A DNA stretch of 64,000 nucleotides from Paracoccaceae bacterium (GTDB lineage Bacteria > Pseudomonadota > Alphaproteobacteria > Rhodobacterales > Rhodobacteraceae), in contig JAGRDY010000025.1 in assembly GCA_020446815.1 (NCBI GenBank), forward strand, positions 62,001 to 126,000, in the 5' to 3' direction. Below the pieces are notes generated by a model that ran no database searches, was not told the origin of the DNA, and was given only the letters and a program-made list of their open reading frames with translations. Positions within the stretch are counted from its first letter, which is position 1. Each line of letters opens with the position of its first letter. Both the position numbers and the translations under genes were made by a program. Positions 45,060 to 52,599 of this stretch are shown piece by piece.

Positions 45060-46538
45060 TCAGACACTCAGGCAGATGTATTTCATTTCCAGATAATCCT
45101 CGGCCCCGTGATGGCTGCCTTCGCGGCCCAGCCCCGATTGCTTGACCCCGCCAAAGGGGGCGACCTCGGTCGAGATAAGGCCCGTGTTGACGCCGACCAT
45201 GCCGTATTCGAGCGCTTCCTGAACACGGGTGATGCGGCCGATGTCGCGCGCATAGAAATAGCTCGCAAGCCCGAATATCGTGTCATTGGCCAGCGCCACG
45301 ACCTCTTCCTCGGTCTCGAACTTGTAAAGCGGCGCCAGCGGGCCAAAGGTTTCTTCGGTCGAGACTTTCATGCCCGGTGTCACCCCGGTCACGACGGTCG
45401 GTTCAAAGAATGTCCCGCCCAGCGCATGACGCTTGCCGCCGGTGACAACCTTGCCGCCGCCGGCCAGCGCATCGGCGATATGTTCCTCGACCTTCAGCAC
45501 CGCATCATCGTTGATAAGCGGGCCGGTGGTGACACCGGTGCTCAGCCCGTCGCCCACGTTCAGCTTTCCGACCGCGGCGGCCAGCTTTTGGGCAAAGGCA
45601 TCGTAGACGCCAGCCTGCACATAAATGCGGTTGGCACAAACGCAGGTCTGGCCGTTGTTGCGAAACTTGGAGATCATCGCGCCCTCGACCGCGCGGTCGA
45701 GATCGGCATCGTCAAAGACGATGAAAGGCGCGTTGCCCCCCAGTTCCATCGAGCATTTCATCACCTGGTCGGCGGCCTGACGCAGCAGGATGCGCCCCAC
45801 TTCGGTCGAGCCGGTAAAGGTCAGTTTGCGCACGATCGGGTTTTCACAGAATTCCTTGCCGATATCGGATGACCGCTTGGAGGTGATGACGGAAAAGAGC
45901 CCGGCAGGCACGCCCGCGCGTTCGCCCAGCACCGCCATGGCCAGCGCCGACAACGGTGTTTCGGCCGCGGGCCGCGCAACGAAACCGCAACCGACGGCCA
46001 GCGCCGGCGCGACCTTGCGGGCGATCATCGCATTGGGAAAATTCCAAGGCGTGATCGAGGCGGCGACCCCGATGGGCTGCTTGATCACGGTGATGCGCTT
46101 GTCGCGCTGGTGGCCGGGGATGGTTTCTCCATAAATCCGCTTGGCCTCTTCGGCGAACCATTCAACAAAGGAGGCACCATAGAGGATTTCACCCTTGGCC
46201 TCGGCCAGCGGCTTGCCCATCTCGGCGGTCAGGATAGCGCCCAGATCGTCGGCATTGACGACCATCAGGTCATGCCAGTTTCGCAGCACGGCAGCGCGTT
46301 CCTTGCCGGTGCGGGCGGCCCATTCCCGGCGCGCGGTGTCTGCGGCCTCGATCGCGCGGCGGGTCTCGGCGCGCCCCAGATCGGGCACGGTACAGATCAC
46401 ATCGCCGCGCGCCGGATTGGTCACCGGGAAAGTGCGGCCATCCTCTGCGTCAATCCATTGGCCCGCGACATAGGCTTGTGTTACCAGAAGCGACGGGTCT
46501 TTCAGAAGCGCGCGCAGATCAGTGACGGAATCGAGCAT
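45060..46538 (-). CDS. gabD: NAD(P)-dependent succinate-semialdehyde dehydrogenase-like enzyme
   Basis: The 492-residue aldehyde dehydrogenase oxidises an aldehyde to the acid. Motifs: ITPWNFPNAMIARKVAPAL, FTGSTEVGRILL, the general base Glu in MELGGNAPFIVFD and the nucleophile Cys in NNGQTCVCANR. EVAPFGGVKQSGLGREGS is the GabD-type C-terminus. ATG 46538 has GGGGGA upstream; the in-frame start at 46655 is too far. It is divergent from the formamidase-like hydrolase with a palindrome between. The exact substrate (succinate or glutarate semialdehyde) is not fixed by sequence. Confidence 0.88.
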   Translation of the reverse strand: MLDSVTDLRALLKDPSLLVTQAYVAGQWIDAEDGRTFPVTNPARGDVICTVPDLGRAETRRAIEAADTARREWAARTGKERAAVLRNWHDLMVVNADDLGAILTAEMGKPLAEAKGEILYGASFVEWFAEEAKRIYGETIPGHQRDKRITVIKQPIGVAASITPWNFPNAMIARKVAPALAVGCGFVARPAAETPLSALAMAVLGERAGVPAGLFSVITSKRSSDIGKEFCENPIVRKLTFTGSTEVGRILLRQAADQVMKCSMELGGNAPFIVFDDADLDRAVEGAMISKFRNNGQTCVCANRIYVQAGVYDAFAQKLAAAVGKLNVGDGLSTGVTTGPLINDDAVLKVEEHIADALAGGGKVVTGGKRHALGGTFFEPTVVTGVTPGMKVSTEETFGPLAPLYKFETEEEVVALANDTIFGLASYFYARDIGRITRVQEALEYGMVGVNTGLISTEVAPFGGVKQSGLGREGSHHGAEDYLEMKYICLSV

Positions 46539-46560
46539 GGGAATCCCCCTTTTGTTTTCG

Positions 46561-46572
46561 ATTTGATCAAAT
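46561..46572. promoter_or_regulatory. Perfect 12-bp palindrome between divergent genes
   Basis: ATTTGATCAAAT is self-complementary over 12 bases. It lies 23 bp before the dehydrogenase start and 52 bp before the hydrolase start. It looks like an operator for a dimeric regulator, for example of the GntR type. It is not an FNR box because the half-sites have no spacer. Confidence 0.5.
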
Positions 46573-46623
46573 GCACTTGCCTGGGTGGAATGTCCAGCAC
46601 TGGCGATGCAAAGGATGGACGAC

Positions 46624-47412
46624 ATGAGATTTGATGACGCCTTTGCCAATGGCAAATATATCCCCGAAGGGGGCGAGTATCCAGCCCGTTGGGCGAAGGC
46701 GGCGGAGGCGTTTCGCAGGACTCTCGGCGACAGGGCCCGGCTTGGCCAGCGTTACGGCGCGGGCAGGGCACATTGGTACGATCTCTTCCTGCCCGAATCG
46801 GCACCATCGGGGCTGATGATCTTCATCCATGGCGGTTACTGGATGCGCTTCGGTCCACGCGATTTCTCGCATCTGGCGGCAGGGGCGCTGGGGCGGGGCT
46901 GGGCAGCGGCGATGCCCGCCTATACGCTCGCCCCCGGCGCGCGCATAGCTGCAATGACCCGCGAGATCGTCACCGCCATCGAGGTGATATCCGTGGAAGT
47001 CGCGGGGCCGGTCGTGGCGGCCGGCCATTCGGCAGGCGGACATCTGGCGGCGCGCATGGCCGCGGCGGATGTCGCGCCGGCGCTGGGCGCGAGCGTACAC
47101 ATGAGCCGGGTCATGCCGATCTCGCCGCTCTCCGATCTGCGGCCGCTGATCGAAACCACGATGAACGATACCCTGCACCTCGACATGGCCGAGGCACGGC
47201 AGGAAAGTCCCGCCCTGAATCCGCGCTTTCCTGGGGTACCTGTCCACGTCTGGGTCGGCGGGGCCGAGCGGCCCGCCTTTCTTGACCAGGCACGGCGTCT
47301 TGGCAATGCCTGGGCCTGCCCTGTGACTGTCGATCCCGGCAAACACCATTTCGACGTGATCGAAGGACTCGAGGACGCGACCGGCCCGCTGATCCGCGCG
47401 CTACTCGGCTGA
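46624..47412 (+). CDS. Alpha/beta hydrolase, kynurenine-formamidase-like
   Basis: The 262-residue enzyme has the oxyanion-hole motif IFIHGGYWMRFG, typical of arylformamidases, and the nucleophile elbow AGHSAGGH. The catalytic His is probably in GKHHFDVIEGL near the C-terminus. AAGGA lies 8 bp before ATG 46624; two ATGs a few codons upstream are possible. No other tryptophan-catabolism gene is adjacent. Its 3' end overlaps the convergent methyltransferase gene by 12 bp. Confidence 0.82.
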   Translation: MRFDDAFANGKYIPEGGEYPARWAKAAEAFRRTLGDRARLGQRYGAGRAHWYDLFLPESAPSGLMIFIHGGYWMRFGPRDFSHLAAGALGRGWAAAMPAYTLAPGARIAAMTREIVTAIEVISVEVAGPVVAAGHSAGGHLAARMAAADVAPALGASVHMSRVMPISPLSDLRPLIETTMNDTLHLDMAEARQESPALNPRFPGVPVHVWVGGAERPAFLDQARRLGNAWACPVTVDPGKHHFDVIEGLEDATGPLIRALLG

Positions 47413-48159
47413 CCCTCGGGCGTGGCGGCAGATCGCGATGAACTCCGGGCTGTCCTCGCCCGGCGCGGCACCCTCCCAGTCGCCAAGCCATGACTCGACC
47501 GCAAGCCCGGCTGTCGCGATCTGCGCGCCCACACGGTCGAAGCCAGGAAAGGCGATGCGCGCCCCGGCACTGAACGCCGCCCCCGTGGCGGCCACGCGGT
47601 AGGTCGTCCGGTAGGCCAGAACCCCGCTCTCGGCATCCCAGTCCGCCTCGTCCCACGCCGTCACCGGGCCAAGTTCCGGGTCGTCGAAGCCGCGGCGTGA
47701 CAGGTCGGGCTGCCATTCTTCCCACTCCCGCCGCGCCGGGTTGCGGCTGTCAAAGACGAAGCGGCCGCCTGGCGCCAGATGCCGCGCAACCGCCGCCAGC
47801 GCCTGCGCCCGGTCCTCATCCGTCAACAGCACCTGGAACACATGTCCGGTCATCACGATCAGGTCGAAACGCTGGCTAAGGTCAAGCCAGCGCGCATCCG
47901 CCTCCACCCACCGCACCCTTTCGGCACCCTTCTTGCTGCGCGCAATCTCCAGCATGGCCCGAGCCGGATCCACCCCCGTCGTCGCCGACCCATGCTCCGC
48001 CGCGATGCGGATCGCCAGATCGCCGGTTCCGCAGCCGAGGTCGAGTACCGCCCCCTTCCCGGCCGCCAGCCTCAGGCAAAAGGCCCGGTCCCCGGTCCAG
48101 CCATTGTCGAGGTCATAAAACCGCGCCATAGCCGCATCACGGTAAAGACCCTCACCCAT
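47401..48159 (-). CDS. Class I SAM-dependent methyltransferase
   Basis: The 252-residue protein has the SAM-binding motif VLDLGCGTGDLAIRIA at about residues 38-53, then GVDPARAMLEIAR, WVEADAR and a post-motif GGRFVFDSRNPARREWEEW. The C-terminal half, with strands around TTYRVAATGAAF, probably binds the substrate. Its start overlaps the P1 peptidase stop by 8 bp, so they form a two-gene unit. The substrate is unknown. Confidence 0.87.
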   Translation of the reverse strand: MGEGLYRDAAMARFYDLDNGWTGDRAFCLRLAAGKGAVLDLGCGTGDLAIRIAAEHGSATTGVDPARAMLEIARSKKGAERVRWVEADARWLDLSQRFDLIVMTGHVFQVLLTDEDRAQALAAVARHLAPGGRFVFDSRNPARREWEEWQPDLSRRGFDDPELGPVTAWDEADWDAESGVLAYRTTYRVAATGAAFSAGARIAFPGFDRVGAQIATAGLAVESWLGDWEGAAPGEDSPEFIAICRHARGSAE

Positions 48160-49147
48160 CGCCGAACCGCGTCGCCCAGGTCGGCATCAGATCACCGGGC
48201 CGGGGCGTGGCGAGGTAGACACCCCGCGCAATCGCGCGTGCAAGGCAGACCGCCGCCGCGTGGCCGATCAGGAAAGGCTCAGTCATGGGGTCCTCCAAAA
48301 CCCGCGCCCCGGTTGCGGCGGCAAAGACCAGATCGCCGTCGAAGGGCGTGTGCGAGGGCACGATGGCACGCGCCATCCCGTCATGCGCCGCCGTCGCCAT
48401 GCGCTGCGCCTGGGCCTGACTCAGCGCCGCATCGGTCGCAACGATGGCGATGGTCGTGGCCTCGCCCGCGCGCTTGGTCGGCATCGGCTCCGCCGTCGGA
48501 TCGTGGGCACGCGCCACCCCCAGCGCGCCGAACTCGCCGCCCATCTCCCAGGGGGCCGCCCAGAACTCCCCCCTGCCGCCCGCCGTCACCCGGCCAAGCG
48601 CATTGACCGCAACCAGCGCCCCCACCGTGATGCCGCTTTCCAGCACGACGGAGGCTGATCCCAGCCCCCCCTTGAGATCATGTACCATCGCCCCGGCCCC
48701 GGCGCCGGCCGTCCCCAGCGCGAACGCCGCCCCCGCCGCGGCCAGCGCCGCCCGGCCCAGCCGCTTGTAAGGGTTCTCGGCCCAGCCCTTGTCGCCGCCG
48801 TTCAGAAGGTCGAACAGGATCGCCCCCGGCACGATCGGCACCCTCTGCCCGCCCACGGCAAATCCGCGCCCCTGCGCGCGAAGACCGTCGGCAACCCCGG
48901 AAGCCGCATCCAGACCGAAGGCCGATCCTCCCGCCAGCACCAGCGCGTCGACTTCCTGAACCAGCTTGTCAGGCGCCAGCAGATCGGTTTCGCGGGTGCC
49001 TGGCGCCCCGCCCATGACATGCACCGCGGCGGTGAACGGTTGATCGCCAACAAGCACCGTGACCCCCGTCCGCATGTCATGGTCCTCGGCATTGCCGACG
49101 CGCAGACCCGCTACGTCAGTGATCAGATTCCTGTCTCCTGGGCGCAT
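48152..49147 (-). CDS. P1 family peptidase (DmpA/beta-aminopeptidase-like)
   Basis: The 331-residue N-terminal-nucleophile hydrolase begins MRPGDRNLITDVAGLRVGNA. The autocleavage site is GGLGSASV, where the Ser becomes the new N-terminal nucleophile. VLAGGSAFGLDAASGVADGL and NALGRVTAGGRGEF are also typical. Family members cleave N-terminal residues from peptides or beta-peptides. AAGGAG lies upstream of ATG 49147. It is coupled to the methyltransferase. Confidence 0.9.
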   Translation of the reverse strand: MRPGDRNLITDVAGLRVGNAEDHDMRTGVTVLVGDQPFTAAVHVMGGAPGTRETDLLAPDKLVQEVDALVLAGGSAFGLDAASGVADGLRAQGRGFAVGGQRVPIVPGAILFDLLNGGDKGWAENPYKRLGRAALAAAGAAFALGTAGAGAGAMVHDLKGGLGSASVVLESGITVGALVAVNALGRVTAGGRGEFWAAPWEMGGEFGALGVARAHDPTAEPMPTKRAGEATTIAIVATDAALSQAQAQRMATAAHDGMARAIVPSHTPFDGDLVFAAATGARVLEDPMTEPFLIGHAAAVCLARAIARGVYLATPRPGDLMPTWATRFGDG

Positions 49148-49218
49148 CCCCGCTCCTTCTTCTTTGCCGCAAATACTCCGGGGGAAAGCCCCAATGGCCC
49201 CGCGGGCCAATGGGCTTG

Positions 49219-49233
49219 GGGGCAGCGCCCCCG
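49219..49233 (-). terminator. GC-rich hairpin downstream of the first SDR gene
   Basis: GGGGGCAGCGCCCCC forms a 6-bp G/C stem with a 3-base loop, about 11 bp beyond the SDR stop. The adjacent bases contain a second inverted pair, ATGGCCCCGCGGGCCAAT. No T run follows. Such GC-rich elements are common after genes in Rhodobacteraceae. Confidence 0.4.
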
Positions 49234-49243
49234 CCCCCCGGTC

Positions 49244-49981
49244 TCAGATACAGCGCCCGCCATCCACCTCGAGCGCCACGCCGGTGATCATCGACGCCTC
49301 GTCAGAACAAAGAAACACCGCCGCATTTCCTATATCCTCGGGTGTGGAAAACCGCCCCATGGGAATTGTGGCCAGAAATTTCGCGCGCATTTCGGGCGTA
49401 TCTTCGCCCAGAAAGGTTTTCAGCAGGGGCGTTTCACCGGCCACCGGGCAGATCGCGTTTACCCGGATGCCTCTGGCGGCAAGCTCGACGGCCATGGTCT
49501 TGCTGGCGGTAATCATCCAGCCCTTGGAGGCATTGTACCAGTTCAATCCCGGCCTCGGGCTCAGCCCCGCTGTCGAGGCGACATTGAGAATGACACCTCC
49601 CATATCCTTCATATGTGCCACCAGCGCGCGGCAGGTCAGATAGACCGATTTGCAGTTGACCGCGAAAACCCGGTCAAAGTCGGCCTCGGACACCTCGTCC
49701 AAAGGCGCGGGCGCATGGCTGATACCGGCGTTGTTGACGATGATGTCGACCCGCCCGAAGGCGTCAACCGCGGCTTTTGCCATCGCCGTGACACTGGCGG
49801 CCCGGCTGACATCGGCGCGCCAGGCAATGCCGCCGATTTCCGCCGCGACACCACCGGCGGCGGCTTCGTTCAGGTCGACCACCATCACCCGCGCGCCTTC
49901 GGAGCCGAACTTGCGCGCAATGCCGGCACCAAAACCCGAGCCCGCCCCGGTCACGATCGCCGTTTTTCCCGCCAGCCGCAT
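49244..49981 (-). CDS. Short-chain dehydrogenase/reductase (3-oxoacyl-ACP-reductase-like)
   Basis: The 245-residue protein has a complete classical SDR set: TGAGSGFGAGIA for cofactor binding, VDLNEAA, NNAGISHA, Ser in LNVASTAGL and the catalytic YNASK. DVxL-like acidic residues after the second strand suggest NAD. ATG 49981 follows a perfect AAGGAGG. The substrate is not predictable. It is divergent from a second, atypical SDR. Confidence 0.9.
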   Translation of the reverse strand: MRLAGKTAIVTGAGSGFGAGIARKFGSEGARVMVVDLNEAAAGGVAAEIGGIAWRADVSRAASVTAMAKAAVDAFGRVDIIVNNAGISHAPAPLDEVSEADFDRVFAVNCKSVYLTCRALVAHMKDMGGVILNVASTAGLSPRPGLNWYNASKGWMITASKTMAVELAARGIRVNAICPVAGETPLLKTFLGEDTPEMRAKFLATIPMGRFSTPEDIGNAAVFLCSDEASMITGVALEVDGGRCI

Positions 49982-50139
49982 GTCAGCCTCCTTTCCGTAT
50001 CCGCCAGCCTGCCTGAAGCCGGGCGGAAGGCAAGGGGGTTTTACAGGCATCTTGCCCTTCGGCGGGAAGAATGAAAGGGTCGCGGAAAATCGCATGTGCA
50101 GTACACATCGCATGAGCAGCACACCATGAGGAGCGCGCA

Positions 50140-50838
50140 ATGGAAAAGGTAGCCATCATCACCGCGGGCGGCAGCGGCATGGGGGCAGCGGCGGCACGCC
50201 GATTGGCGGCCGATGGATTCCGCGTGGCAATCCTTTCCTCATCGGGCAAGGGCGAGGCGCTGGCCAAGGCGTTGGATGGCATCGGTGTCACCGGGTCGAA
50301 CCAGTCCGAAGCGGATGTGCAGCGGCTGGTCGATGCGGTAACGAAGAAATGGGGCCGCATCGATGTGCTGGTCAACAGCGCCGGTCACGGGCCGCGCGGC
50401 CCGGTGCTGGAACTGAGCGATGACGACTGGCACAAGGGGATGGAGGTGTATTTCCTCTCAGCCGTGCGCCCCACGCGCGCCGTCATGCCGGCAATGAAAG
50501 CGCAGAAATCCGGTGTGATCGTCAATATATCCACCTTCGCCGCGTTTGAGCCTGACCCCGTTTTCCCGACCTCGGGCGTATTCCGCGCGGGGCTTGCGGC
50601 CTTTACCAAACTTTTCGCCGATGCCCATGCCGCCCATAACATTCGCATGAACAACGTGCTGCCGGGCTTCATCGACAGCCTGCCCGAAAAGGAAGAATTC
50701 CGCGCCCGCATTCCGATGGGCCGCTATGGCAAGGCCGAAGAAATCGCCGGCGTGATCAGCTTTCTGGCCTCGGATGCCGCAGGCTATATCACCGGACAGA
50801 ACCTGCGCGTCGATGGCGGCATCACCCGCTCTGTCTGA
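50140..50838 (+). CDS. Atypical SDR-family protein lacking the YxxxK catalytic pair
   Basis: The 232-residue protein keeps the SDR cofactor motif TAGGSGMGAAAA, the structural NSAG and a Ser in IVNISTFAAF. In the catalytic helix, PTSGVFRAGLAAF replaces the usual YxxSKAAL. Ser145 stands at the Tyr position and Arg149 at the Lys position. The C-terminus (GYITGQNLRVDGG) is normal. It may be a non-catalytic or unusual reductase. It diverges from the adjacent complete SDR with 158 bp between starts. Confidence 0.87.
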   Translation: MEKVAIITAGGSGMGAAAARRLAADGFRVAILSSSGKGEALAKALDGIGVTGSNQSEADVQRLVDAVTKKWGRIDVLVNSAGHGPRGPVLELSDDDWHKGMEVYFLSAVRPTRAVMPAMKAQKSGVIVNISTFAAFEPDPVFPTSGVFRAGLAAFTKLFADAHAAHNIRMNNVLPGFIDSLPEKEEFRARIPMGRYGKAEEIAGVISFLASDAAGYITGQNLRVDGGITRSV

Positions 50839-51092
50839 CCAGATGAAAGGTTGAACATTCCATTGCCCGCTGATCGGAACGTTTTTCAGATACCCGGATC
50901 ATGTTTGACGCGCGCACAGCGGTTCGGCCTGGACCGGCTTTTCAACCTGTTGTGCCCTCGGCTCTCTCTCGTGTAACTGCCAGAGGCCTTGCACGCATTC
51001 ACCGGGGCCAAGAAATCGTTTCGCGAAATGCCTGATCCTTCAGGTATCGACTGATGCCCGAGAGCGCCGATGCGAACCGTGCCAGGATTCGA

Positions 51093-52352
51093 TCACAGGA
51101 ACATCCCAGCCGTGACATTGGTGACGCCCAAGAGCATCACTTCGAAATCTGCCGCCCCGTCGCCGTCCACGTCGCCGCTCAGAATGGTATTGCCGCCACT
51201 GGCGACCGCAATCAGTTCACCTGCGGTATTGGTAAAGCTCGACCCGGTGCTGAATGTCATTCCCATCCCTGTGAAATCCAGATGGTCCTGACCCGCGGTG
51301 AAATCGTTGACCACGTCGCGGGCCGCGCCCAGATTGACTTCGGCCAGCGTCCTGAAAACAAAAACGTCATTGCCTGCGCCACCGATCAACGTGTCACTGT
51401 CCCAGCCTCCATAGAGGCTGTCATTGCCGTTGCCGCCATAAAGCGTATCGTCACCGGAACTGCCATAAAGCCGGTCATGCCCGCCCTGCCCGCCTAGCAG
51501 GTCATTGCCGGCATCGCCCGCCAGTATGTCACCCCAGGTCCCGCCATAAAGGCTGTCGTTGCCATAGCCGCCCAGCAAGGTATCGTTGCCCCAGCTGCCA
51601 TAAAGCCGGTCATGCCCCCCGGCGCCGAATACGGAATCGTTGCCGCCTTCGCCGCCCAGCAAATCACCCCAGGAACCACCGTTGAGGCTGTCATTCCCGG
51701 TGCCGCCCAAAAGCGTATCGCTGCCCCAACTGCCAAAAAGATGATCATCGCCCGCCTCGCCATTGACCAGGTCATTGCCTCCTTCCCCACCGATCAGGTC
51801 GTTCATCGATCCGCCCAGCAGGCTGTCGTTTCCGCCGCCGCCGGTGAGCGTGTCATTGCCCGCGCCGCCAACAAGCGTATCGGCAAGCACACCGCCCGAA
51901 AGCAGATTGGCACCGCCATCACCGGTAATGTGGTTGGTGTTGGTATGCGATCCGGTCACGTTTTCGATGCTGACCAGCGTATCGGTCGCGTAGCTGCCGG
52001 CCGTGGCCGTCCCGGCCGCCAGGTTGACCGTGACATTCTGATCGGCAGAGTCATAGGAAACCGTATCGACACCAATGCCCCCGTCGATACTGTTGTTGCC
52101 GGTGCCCCCGTCAAGAAAATCATCGCCTTCGGCGCCAAAAAGCGCGTCATTGCCGGTTTGCCCGTAAAGATAATCACCCGTGTCGCCAGATCGTTCCTGA
52201 CCAGGCCGGCCGTTGCCATAGATGATCTGGTCGCCGGCACCTCCGTAAAGGGTATCTGACCCGCCATAGCCTTGAATGATATCATATAAGGTGGCGCTAG
52301 CGTGGTAGTTGTTCCCTGAATCGAGCCATAATACGCCGTTAGCTGAAGGCAT
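51093..52352 (-). CDS. RTX calcium-binding repeat protein (419 residues)
   Basis: The protein starts at ATG 52352 with AAGGAG upstream. It opens MPSANGVLWLDSGNNYHASA and a fixed module GYGGSDTLYGGAGDQIIYGN. Many nonapeptide repeats of the GGxGxDxL type follow, through about residue 330 (LLGGTGNDSLNGG, LYGGNGNDSLYGG). The C-terminal 90 residues (FRTLAEVNLGAARDVVNDF, DFEVMLLG) resemble the hemolysin-type C-terminal secretion region. Such proteins leave by a type I system; none is encoded here. No enzymatic domain is seen. It is a paralogue of the gene at 52600. Confidence 0.9.
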   Translation of the reverse strand: MPSANGVLWLDSGNNYHASATLYDIIQGYGGSDTLYGGAGDQIIYGNGRPGQERSGDTGDYLYGQTGNDALFGAEGDDFLDGGTGNNSIDGGIGVDTVSYDSADQNVTVNLAAGTATAGSYATDTLVSIENVTGSHTNTNHITGDGGANLLSGGVLADTLVGGAGNDTLTGGGGNDSLLGGSMNDLIGGEGGNDLVNGEAGDDHLFGSWGSDTLLGGTGNDSLNGGSWGDLLGGEGGNDSVFGAGGHDRLYGSWGNDTLLGGYGNDSLYGGTWGDILAGDAGNDLLGGQGGHDRLYGSSGDDTLYGGNGNDSLYGGWDSDTLIGGAGNDVFVFRTLAEVNLGAARDVVNDFTAGQDHLDFTGMGMTFSTGSSFTNTAGELIAVASGGNTILSGDVDGDGAADFEVMLLGVTNVTAGMFL

Positions 52353-52599
52353 CTGCAATACTCCTTCCGAGGCAACTGAATCCCGGTGCCGGAATTTCGC
52401 AGGCACTGACTGCCCTTCGCCTCAAGCCTGAACCTTCGCAAATATCTTTGGCACGAAATCGCATCGGTTCTGCCTTGGCATCATGAATCCAGCGAAAGGG
52501 CCACGATGGCATGCGATCGGCAAACCTGTCAATCCGGCCGGGCTTCGGCAAGCTCATATGGATCATGCCCCGGCGCGGCAATCGGCCAGGATATGCGCG

